From: Lichenicola sp964248625
GTDB lineage: Bacteria > Pseudomonadota > Alphaproteobacteria > Acetobacterales > Acetobacteraceae
NCBI GenBank assembly: GCA_964248625.1
Contig: CAXTZG010000064.1
Span: forward strand, 1-21,824
Reading direction: 5' to 3'
Length of the DNA stretch: 21,824 nt
Shown here: piece after piece, positions 15,863-21,824 of the stretch
How the letters are laid out: each line of letters starts with the position of its first letter
Position numbering within the stretch: position 1 is the first letter of the stretch
Notes under the pieces: generated by a model
Database searches by the model: none
Seen by the model: the letters and a program-made list of their open reading frames with translations, nothing else
What the model was told of the DNA's origin: nothing
Program-made: the position numbers and the translations under genes

Positions 15863-17102
15863 GCCGGCCAGGGCGGCTGCTGCCGGGAGCACGGCCGCGA
15901 TCTTGCGTCATCCCGGGCTGATCGCCTTTCTGGTCAGCCGCTCCTTCTCCTCGCTCGGGTTCCAGATCCAGGCGGTGGCGATCGGCTGGAACGCCTACCA
16001 GCTCACCCACCGGCCGCTGACGCTCGGCCTGATCGGGCTGGCGCAGTTCCTGCCGATGCTGGCGCTGGTGTTCGTTTCGGGCCAGATCGCCGACCGGTTC
16101 GACCGCAGGCGGGTGGCGATGCTCTGCCAGCTGGTCGAGATGCTGTGCGGGCTGGGCCTGGCCTGGGGCACGGTCCGCCATCTGCTGACGCCCGGCGTGA
16201 TCTACGGGATCGTGGCGCTGTTCGGAGCCGCCAAGGCGTTCGAGGGGCCGAGCCTGCAGGCGCTGCTGCCGAGCCTGGTGCCGCCGCATCTGTTCTCGCG
16301 CGCAGCCGCCCTGAGCTCCTCGCTGTTCCAGACCGTGACCATCATCGGCCCGTCCGCAGGCGGCCTGCTCTACATGGCCGGCCCCGCCACCGCCTATCTG
16401 GTCTGCGCTGCGATGCTCGTGCTGGCGTGTGCCGCGATGAGCGTCGTGCGGCTCGAGCAGCCGCCGAAGCCGCGCGGGCCGATCTCGCTGTCGACGGTGT
16501 TCGGCGGGCTTGCCTTCATCTGGTCGCGGCCGCCCATCCTGGGCGCGATCTCGCTCGACCTGTTCGCGGTGCTGCTGGGCGGCGCCACGGCGCTGCTGCC
16601 GGTCTACGCGCTCGACATCCTGCATGGCAGCCCGCTGGCGCTGGGGCTGCTGCGGGCCTCGCCCGCGGTCGGCGCGCTGGCGATGTCGGTGTGGCTTGCC
16701 AGGCGGCCGATCACCGGCCGCGCCGGGCCGCTGATGTTCGGCTCGGTGGTGCTGTTCGGGCTGGCGACGATCGTGTTCGGCCTGTCGCGCTCGCTGCCGC
16801 TGTCGATCGCGGCGATGGCGGTGCTGGGCGCGGCCGACGTGGTCAGCGTGGTGGTGCGCTCGACGCTGGTGCAGCTCAACACGCCCGACGAGATGCGCGG
16901 GCGGGTGTCGGCGGTGAACCTGCTGTTCATCGTCACCTCGAACCAGCTCGGCGAGTTCGAGAGCGGCAGCCTGGCCGCCCTGATCGGCACCACGCCGGCG
17001 GTGGTGCTGGGCGGGATCGGCACCGTGATCGTCGCCGCCGTCTGGATGCGGCTGTTCCCGGCCCTGCGCCGCCTGGACCGGCTGGAGGATGCGCAGGCCT
17101 GA
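15855..17102 (+). CDS. MFS transporter of the EntS-like (MFS_3/DHA3) type
   Basis: The 415-residue protein has about 12 predicted membrane helices. Its N-terminal half shows LGFQIQAVAIGWNAYQLT and the motif SGQIADRFDRRRV, both typical of the group containing the enterobactin exporter EntS. The sixth loop has RSTLVQLNTPDEMRGRVSAV, another signature of this group. Function is probably export of a small molecule; no siderophore genes are nearby, so the substrate is open. The start is TTG 15855: it is the only start with a good ribosome binding site (GGGAG about 7 bases upstream) and gives an 8-base overlap with the preceding transporter gene. A later ATG would remove the first helix. The pair may be co-translated. 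Confidence 0.88.
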   Translation: MAEPARAAAAGSTAAILRHPGLIAFLVSRSFSSLGFQIQAVAIGWNAYQLTHRPLTLGLIGLAQFLPMLALVFVSGQIADRFDRRRVAMLCQLVEMLCGLGLAWGTVRHLLTPGVIYGIVALFGAAKAFEGPSLQALLPSLVPPHLFSRAAALSSSLFQTVTIIGPSAGGLLYMAGPATAYLVCAAMLVLACAAMSVVRLEQPPKPRGPISLSTVFGGLAFIWSRPPILGAISLDLFAVLLGGATALLPVYALDILHGSPLALGLLRASPAVGALAMSVWLARRPITGRAGPLMFGSVVLFGLATIVFGLSRSLPLSIAAMAVLGAADVVSVVVRSTLVQLNTPDEMRGRVSAVNLLFIVTSNQLGEFESGSLAALIGTTPAVVLGGIGTVIVAAVWMRLFPALRRLDRLEDAQA

Positions 17103-17112
17103 ACAGGCAGGC

Positions 17113-17159
17113 CGGCAGGATCTGCCGACCGGCAGCATCTGCCCGGTCGCGCTGGGCAG
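17113..17159 (+). terminator. Cluster of CTGCC/GGCAG hairpins after the MFS genes
   Basis: CGGCAG (17113-17118), CTGCCG (17122-17127) and CGGCAG (17130-17135) form two hairpins that exclude each other. CTGCCC (17139-17144) pairs with GGGCAG (17154-17159). They start 11 bases after the stop of the second MFS gene. No T run follows, so termination is plausible but not shown. Confidence 0.3.
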
Positions 17160-17192
17160 TTCCTGCCGGGTCCGCAGCCGGTGGTCCGTCCG

Positions 17193-17210
17193 CCCCGCCA
17201 CCCTGCGGGG
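17193..17210 (+). promoter_or_regulatory. GC hairpin upstream of the DUF1217 gene
   Basis: CCCCGC (17193-17198) pairs with GCGGGG (17205-17210) around a 6-base loop, and GTCCG/CGGAC repeats flank it. It lies about 65 bases before the DUF1217 start. It could be part of a terminator array or a leader structure. Confidence 0.25.
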
Positions 17211-17273
17211 TCCCGGCGGTGGCCCGGACCTTGCAGACGGAGCGATACCGGATCCATGCGAGGAACGCCGTCC

Positions 17274-19106
17274 ATGTCGGGCATTTCGGGATCGATGTCG
17301 CTGTCGGTCTATCTCTCGACGGTCAAGAACGAGCAGGCCCAGGTCGCGCGCAACGTGTCCAGCGACACCACGCTGGAAGCGACCGTCGCCGGCTTCCGGA
17401 AGGCCGCCCCCACCCTCACCACGCCGTCGGCGATCCTCAAGAACTACAACGCGCTGCAGGTGCTGACCGGCGCCTACAACATGAGCGGGCAGATCGGCCA
17501 GACCGCCGTGCTCAGCGACCTCGTGACCCAGAGCCCGGAAAGCACCGGCTCGCTGGTGCAGCAGACCTCCAACACCGACTATCTGCACTTCGCGCGCGCC
17601 ACCAACGACCGCAGCAGCCAGACCGCGGCGCTGGGCCCGGCCGGCACGCTCTCGCTGGTCACCGGCGGCGCGTCCGCTTCCTCGGTCACCATGCAGAACA
17701 CCGCCTGGAGCCTCGCCAGCACCGCGCAGACCGCGGCGGCGCCCGGGGTGCAATGGTCGTTCGTGCTCAATGACGGCAGTGCTGCCGGCTCGGTCGCAGC
17801 CGCCCTCACCAGCGCTGCCGCGGCCACCGACAGCACCGCCACCTACAGCGTCTCCTCGACCGGCATCGTCAGCGGCTCGCCCGGCGCGCCTGCGGTGACC
17901 AGCGCAACCGACAGCGCCGGCAACACGGTCTACAGCCTGGCGCTGGCCACCGATGCCAGCGGCAAGGTCGTCAAGCGCGCGGACATCGTCTCGGTCGCCG
18001 TCGCTGCCGGCACCGGCAGCGGCGCGGTCGCGGCGCAGACCGGAGCGCTGCAGGGCGCGATCAAGGCCGCCGGCTTCGATGCGACCCTGTCCGGCACCAG
18101 CCTCACGATCATCGATCCGGCCGGATCGGGCACCAACAGCCTGGCCCGCTCCTACGGCAGCGCGATCGCCACCGCGACCGCGAGCACCGTCGATGCGAGC
18201 GGCCGGCTCGTGCTGGGCGATGCCGGCAAGACGCTGTCGGCCGGCCAGGTGCTGACCGACGGCACCACCAAGATCGGCACCGTGAAGTCGGTCGACAGCT
18301 TCGGCGACGTCACCCTGACCACCGCCGCCGCGACCACGATCCAGGCCGGAGACACCATCGAGGTCGCGACCGGGCTGGGCTTCGCCAATGTCGGCACCAA
18401 CGTCACCACCGTCGGCGCGACCGGAGCCGGCAGCAAGCTGCTGGCGCTTGGGGCTGCCGGCGCCGGCCTCACGCCGGGTCAGATCATCACCAGCGGCGGG
18501 GTGACCATCGGCACGGTGGGCAGCGTCAACGCAAGCGGCACGGTCACCCTGCTGGCCGGGCTGGCCACGGAGCTGCCCGTCAACGCCCCGCTGGTGGTGC
18601 TGCCGGCCGTTTCGGGCGGCTCGACGGCGGCCCTGGCCGACGCCGCCAACGTCGACGGCATCGTGTCGAGCTACGAGACCAACGCCTACGAAGCCAAGAT
18701 GGGCCAGCAATATGCGGGCATGGACGATGCGCTCTACTACACCCGGACCATGGGCAGCATCACCAGCATCTCCCAGCTCATGTCGAACGCGAAGCTGCTG
18801 TCGGTGGTGACCACCAGCCTGGGCATGGGCAGCTATTTCGGCGCCCTCGACTACGACCAGCAGGTGAGAATCCTGACCGCCAAGGTCGACATCAAGAGCA
18901 TGACCAGCACCGCCGGCATCCAGAAGACCGCCGAGCAGTACCTGATCAGCGAGGCCGCTACCCAGAGCACGCAGAAGACCGGGCTGGTCGCGCTGCTGGC
19001 AGGCCAGTCTGCGAACGACACCGACCTGTTCTCGCTGATCGTCGGCGCGACGGCGCCGGATGCGACCGGCAGCTCGAGCGATCCGCTGCTGGGGCTGTTC
19101 GCCTGA
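17274..19106 (+). CDS. DUF1217-family protein, probably flagellar, with a large repeat-bearing insertion
   Basis: The 610-residue protein has no signal peptide and no cysteine-rich or membrane parts. Residues about 40-110 (APTLTTPSAILKNYNALQV, then GAYNMSGQIGQTAVLSDLV) and about 460-560 (LMSNAKLLSVVTTSLGM, then DYDQQVRILTAK) look like the two helical halves of a DUF1217 domain. Between them lies an insertion of roughly 340 residues rich in Thr, Ser, Ala and Gly, with beta-type sequence and an internal repeat (residues about 306-367 and 381-446). DUF1217 genes in alphaproteobacteria often sit in flagellar clusters, so a flagellar role is likely but is inference; secretion by the flagellar exporter would explain the missing signal peptide. 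Start ATG 17274 has GAGGA 9 bases upstream; ATG 17256 is an alternative. Confidence 0.72.
   Translation: MSGISGSMSLSVYLSTVKNEQAQVARNVSSDTTLEATVAGFRKAAPTLTTPSAILKNYNALQVLTGAYNMSGQIGQTAVLSDLVTQSPESTGSLVQQTSNTDYLHFARATNDRSSQTAALGPAGTLSLVTGGASASSVTMQNTAWSLASTAQTAAAPGVQWSFVLNDGSAAGSVAAALTSAAAATDSTATYSVSSTGIVSGSPGAPAVTSATDSAGNTVYSLALATDASGKVVKRADIVSVAVAAGTGSGAVAAQTGALQGAIKAAGFDATLSGTSLTIIDPAGSGTNSLARSYGSAIATATASTVDASGRLVLGDAGKTLSAGQVLTDGTTKIGTVKSVDSFGDVTLTTAAATTIQAGDTIEVATGLGFANVGTNVTTVGATGAGSKLLALGAAGAGLTPGQIITSGGVTIGTVGSVNASGTVTLLAGLATELPVNAPLVVLPAVSGGSTAALADAANVDGIVSSYETNAYEAKMGQQYAGMDDALYYTRTMGSITSISQLMSNAKLLSVVTTSLGMGSYFGALDYDQQVRILTAKVDIKSMTSTAGIQKTAEQYLISEAATQSTQKTGLVALLAGQSANDTDLFSLIVGATAPDATGSSSDPLLGLFA
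18189..18611 (+). repeat. Two diverged copies of a beta-rich module within the DUF1217 protein
   Basis: Residues 321-367 and 399-445 align without gaps at a spacing of 78 residues. Shared positions include L-x-x-G-Q, then IGTV, S-V, and G-x-VTL (for example TKIGTVKSV and VTIGTVGSV). The preceding segments, GRLVLGDAGKT and SKLLALGAAGAG, also match. The DNA is not identical, so this is an old duplication. Confidence 0.65.
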
Positions 19107-19107
19107 G

Positions 19108-19146
19108 GCGGCGCGGCCGACGGCTGCCGGCGGATGCGGGCGCCGC
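19108..19146. terminator. Possible bidirectional terminator between convergent genes
   Basis: GCGGCGC (19108-19114) pairs with GCGCCGC (19140-19146) across a 25-base GC-rich loop. It fills the 46-base space between the DUF1217 stop and the stop of the convergent TPR/glycosyltransferase gene. There is no T run, so the assignment rests on position and pairing. Confidence 0.3.
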
Positions 19147-19152
19147 GGGGTT

Positions 19153-20559
19153 CTAGGCGGCAGTATCTGGGGTCCGCACCTGCGCGAGGTCGGCGGCAAG
19201 GCGGGCGATGGGCGCCCCCCAGTCGAACGGCGCCGGCTGCTGATACAGGCGCAGGCTCGAATACCAGGGGCTGTCGGTCCTGCCGGTGAGCCAGCGCCAG
19301 CACTGGTCGAAGCGCGACAGCATCCAGACCGGCCGGCCCAGCGACGCCGCCAGATGCGCGGTCGAGGTGTCCACCGCGATCACCAGGTCGAGCCGTGCGA
19401 CCAGGCCGGCAGTGTCGTCGAAGCTGTCGAGGCGCGCGGTGTGGTCGAGCAGCGTCATGCCGGGCGGCGGCACGACCGCCTCGCTGGCGGCCTCGCCCTT
19501 CTGCACGCTGTAGAACAGCGCGTCCGGGGCGGCGCGGGCGAGCGGTGCGAGCATCGCCAGGCGGATGGACCGACGCCGGTCGGCCAGCGCCGACTCGCGG
19601 GCATAGGGGTGCGGGCCGCCGGCCCAGACCAGCCCGACCCGCAGCGGTCGCCGGCCGGGCCGCAGCCGGGCCGAGTCGGCATCGAGCAGCGCCTGCCAGC
19701 AGGCGACGCCGGCGGCATCGGGCCGCAGGCAGCCCTCGGCGGGCGGGACGGTGTCGAGCGTGGTGCCGAACAGCCGCGGCAGGCTGAACATCGGGCAATG
19801 CAGGTCGAACGCCGGCAGGGGCCGGCCCTGCTCGACCACCGCGTCGATGCCGGGCGTGCGCGCCAGCAGGCTCAGCAGCGGCGCCCTTGCCCGCAGCACG
19901 ACGCGGCCGCCACGCGCCTTGGCCAGCCGCGCATAGCGGCAGAACTGCAGCGTGTCGCCGAAGCCGCCTTCATCGTGCAGCAGCAGGGTGCGTCCCTGGA
20001 AGCCGGCGCCATCCCAGAGCGGTGCGGCGAGGTTGTGCGGCGGCTTGGCGCGGGTGCGCCAGCGCCACTCGTACTCCTCGAAGCCGCGCAGGTAGTCGCC
20101 GGCCGCGAGCCGGGCGAGCGCCCGGTTGCAGCGCGTGTCGGCATTGTCCGGCTCGAGGCCTGCCGCCATGTCGAGAAACACCAGCGCCTCGCGCGGCGCG
20201 CCGCGCGCGGTCAGGGCGACACCCAGATTGGCCAGCGCCGGCGCATGCGACGGGCGCAGGCGCAGGCAGTTCGAGAGGGCGGCGATCGCGTCGTCGAAGC
20301 GCTGCAGCTCGACCATGGTGTTGCCGAGGTTGCACCAGGCGCCCCAGCCGGCCGGATCGATCGTCACCGAGCGCAGCAGCAGCCGCTCGGCCTCGTCGAA
20401 CCGGCAGAGCTCGTTCAGCAGGCCGCCGAGGTTGCCGAGGATGCGCGCATCGTCCGGACAGGCCGCCAGCGCGGCCCGGTAGGCGGCCTCGGCGGCGGCC
20501 GTGTCGCCGGCGCGATGCAGCGTCTCGGCCGGCGCGGCTGGCGATGGATCGCTGTGCAT
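19153..20559 (-). CDS. TPR protein with a C-terminal glycosyltransferase-like (GT-B/GT9-type) domain
   Basis: The 468-residue protein begins with about four tetratricopeptide repeats (residues about 10-150; for example NLGNTMVELQRFDDAIAAL and NLGVALTARGAPREALVFL). A GT-B fold domain resembling heptosyltransferases follows. It has HDEGGFGDTLQFCRYARLAK near residue 195, LRVGLVWAGGPH near 305, and the nucleotide-sugar site VDTSTAHLAASLGRPVW near 400, followed by DSPWYSSLRLY. Such TPR-glycosyltransferases often modify flagellin or surface polysaccharide; the convergent DUF1217 neighbour makes a flagellar role attractive, but this is inference. It lies 55 bases downstream of radA in the same direction. 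No strong ribosome binding site precedes ATG 20559. Confidence 0.78.
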   Translation of the reverse strand: MHSDPSPAAPAETLHRAGDTAAAEAAYRAALAACPDDARILGNLGGLLNELCRFDEAERLLLRSVTIDPAGWGAWCNLGNTMVELQRFDDAIAALSNCLRLRPSHAPALANLGVALTARGAPREALVFLDMAAGLEPDNADTRCNRALARLAAGDYLRGFEEYEWRWRTRAKPPHNLAAPLWDGAGFQGRTLLLHDEGGFGDTLQFCRYARLAKARGGRVVLRARAPLLSLLARTPGIDAVVEQGRPLPAFDLHCPMFSLPRLFGTTLDTVPPAEGCLRPDAAGVACWQALLDADSARLRPGRRPLRVGLVWAGGPHPYARESALADRRRSIRLAMLAPLARAAPDALFYSVQKGEAASEAVVPPPGMTLLDHTARLDSFDDTAGLVARLDLVIAVDTSTAHLAASLGRPVWMLSRFDQCWRWLTGRTDSPWYSSLRLYQQPAPFDWGAPIARLAADLAQVRTPDTAA

Positions 20560-20614
20560 GGCGGCAATGGTCGCACCGGCAGGTTAACAGCCGGCAAACG
20601 CGGGCCTGGCGTGG

Positions 20615-21824
20615 CTACTCGCTCGGCGTGTCCGCGGTGAACGAGGCGGTGAGATCCGACAGGTGGCCGATCTCCTCGAGCCGCACGCCGTCCGGGGCCA
20701 CCAGCCGGGTGCGGCCGCGCGCCACCCGGCGTGGCAGGAAGACGTGCTCGAAGCCGAGCTTCTGCGCCTCCTTCAGGCGCGCCTCCGCCTGGCTCACCTG
20801 CCTGACCTCGCCCGACAGCCCGACCTCGCCGAAATACACCGAGCCGGCGCTGGTGGGCTGGTTGGTGGCAGCCGATGCCAGGGCTGCCGCCACTGCGAGG
20901 TCGGCGGCGGGTTCGCCGATGCGCAGGCCGCCGGCCACGTTGAGATAAACATCCTGGCCCGACAGCTTGAGGCCGCAGCGGGTTTCCAGCACCGCCAGCA
21001 GCATGTTCAGCCGGGCGCCGTCCCAGCCGACCACCGCCCGGCGCGGCGAGGAGCCGCTGTTGGGCGACAGCAGCGCCTGCACCTCCAGCAGCACCGGACG
21101 GGTGCCTTCCAGGCCTGCGAACACCGCGCTGCCGGCGATGTTGCCGCGCCGCTCGGCCAGGAACAGCGCCGACGGGTTGGGCACCTCGGCCAGCCCGCGA
21201 TCGGTCATCTCGAACACGCCGATCTCGTCGGTGGCGCCGAAGCGGTTCTTGGCAGCGCGCAGGATGCGGAACTGGTGGCCGCGGTCGCCTTCGAAATACA
21301 TCACCGCATCGACCATGTGCTCAAGCACGCGGGGGCCGGCGAGCGAGCCTTCCTTGGTGACGTGGCCGACCAGGATCAGGCCGAAGCCGCGGCTCTTGGC
21401 CAGCCGGATCAGCTCGAAGCCCGACGAGCGCACCTGGCTGACCGAGCCCGGCGCGCTGTCGATCGATTCCAGCCACATGGTCTGGATTGAATCGATCACC
21501 ACCAGCGCCACGTCCTGCTCGACCTCCAGCGTCTGCGCGATGTCGACGACGTTGATCGCGGCAGCCAGCTCCAGCGTGGGGGCGGCGAGGCCGAGCCGGC
21601 GGGCGCGCAGGCGCAGCTGATCGACCGACTCCTCGCCGGAGATGTACATCACGCGCCGTCCGGCCGCCGCCATGGCGCACGCCGCCTGCAGCATCAGCGT
21701 CGACTTGCCGATTCCCGGATCGCCGCCCACCAGCACCACCGAGGCCGGTACCAGCCCGCCGCCCAGCACGCGGTCGAGCTCGGCGATGCCGGTGCCGATC
21801 CGGGGCGGCGGCTCGGCCGCACCC
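20615..21824 (-). CDS. radA: DNA repair protein RadA (partial, N-terminus off the right edge)
   Basis: The visible 402 residues cover the RecA-like ATPase and the Lon-like C-terminal domain of RadA (Sms), a helicase-like factor that extends strand exchange during recombination repair. Seen: RIGTGIAELDRVLGGGL at the window edge, Walker A GGDPGIGKST, ISGEES, Walker B LVVIDSIQT, the RadA-specific KNRFG motif (AAKNRFGATDEIGVFEM), and the C-terminal SGEVRQVSQAEARLKEA. The frame is open up to 21823, and the zinc-finger N-terminus with the start codon lies outside. The GTG at 21769 is internal, not the start, because homologous sequence continues upstream. The TPR/glycosyltransferase gene follows 55 bases downstream. 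Confidence 0.96.
   Translation of the reverse strand, partial: GAAEPPPRIGTGIAELDRVLGGGLVPASVVLVGGDPGIGKSTLMLQAACAMAAAGRRVMYISGEESVDQLRLRARRLGLAAPTLELAAAINVVDIAQTLEVEQDVALVVIDSIQTMWLESIDSAPGSVSQVRSSGFELIRLAKSRGFGLILVGHVTKEGSLAGPRVLEHMVDAVMYFEGDRGHQFRILRAAKNRFGATDEIGVFEMTDRGLAEVPNPSALFLAERRGNIAGSAVFAGLEGTRPVLLEVQALLSPNSGSSPRRAVVGWDGARLNMLLAVLETRCGLKLSGQDVYLNVAGGLRIGEPAADLAVAAALASAATNQPTSAGSVYFGEVGLSGEVRQVSQAEARLKEAQKLGFEHVFLPRRVARGRTRLVAPDGVRLEEIGHLSDLTASFTADTPSE

Noticed and set aside
15816..19199. An 1127-codon open frame on the minus strand
   Set aside because: It lies opposite the second MFS gene and the DUF1217 gene, both with clear protein features; the minus product is low-complexity Arg/Gly/Gln sequence.

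Overview
The window looks like a chromosomal contig from a high-GC alphaproteobacterium. G+C is about 63-70% in two 60-base stretches I counted by hand. The aroQ-accB-accC operon, the type III fold PLP decarboxylase, the heme A synthase next to tldD, the soluble transhydrogenase and the DUF1217 protein together suggest Rhodospirillales/Acetobacteraceae; that placement is inference. Most genes are housekeeping or envelope genes. I see no rRNA, tRNA, CRISPR array or insertion sequence. Two 10-N gaps (5533-5542 and 12832-12841) fall inside aroQ and ctaA and distort both reading frames.

Layout. 1-983 (minus): copD (runs off the left edge) and copC, a copper-handling pair. 1128-1661 (plus): a periplasmic M23/LytM-like protein that lacks one zinc ligand. 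1666-2808 (minus): ornithine/lysine decarboxylase. 3142-4275 (plus): YihY/BrkB membrane protein, whose 3' end overlaps the 3' end of rlpA (4226-4948, minus). 5251-7578 (plus): aroQ-accB-accC, for aromatic amino acid and fatty acid precursor synthesis. 7579-9027: a lower-GC accessory insert with one unknown protein carrying a hydrophobic hairpin and a four-helix membrane protein cut by an in-frame TGA. 9028-11850 (minus): a TVP38-like membrane protein, apt and sthA. 11989-17102 (plus): ctaA, tldD and two MFS exporters, tightly packed. 17274-19106 (plus): a DUF1217 protein, probably flagellar, with a large repeat-bearing insertion. 19153-21824 (minus): radA (start beyond the right edge), then a TPR plus glycosyltransferase-like protein.

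How the genes fit together. aroQ, accB and accC overlap or nearly touch and read as one operon. ctaA and tldD share an ATGA, and the two MFS genes overlap by 8 bases, so 11989-17102 may be one transcript. The DUF1217 protein and the TPR/glycosyltransferase converge and could both serve the flagellum.

Most interesting: the 1.4 kb low-GC insert between accC and sthA. The unknown protein and the broken membrane protein have no recognisable function and lie in one reading frame separated only by TGA codons. They could be the remains of an effector/immunity-type pair, but nothing in the sequence proves that. Secondary points are the degenerate active sites in the M23 and RlpA proteins, the repeat insertion in the DUF1217 protein, and an aroQ gap that looks like an assembly artefact.
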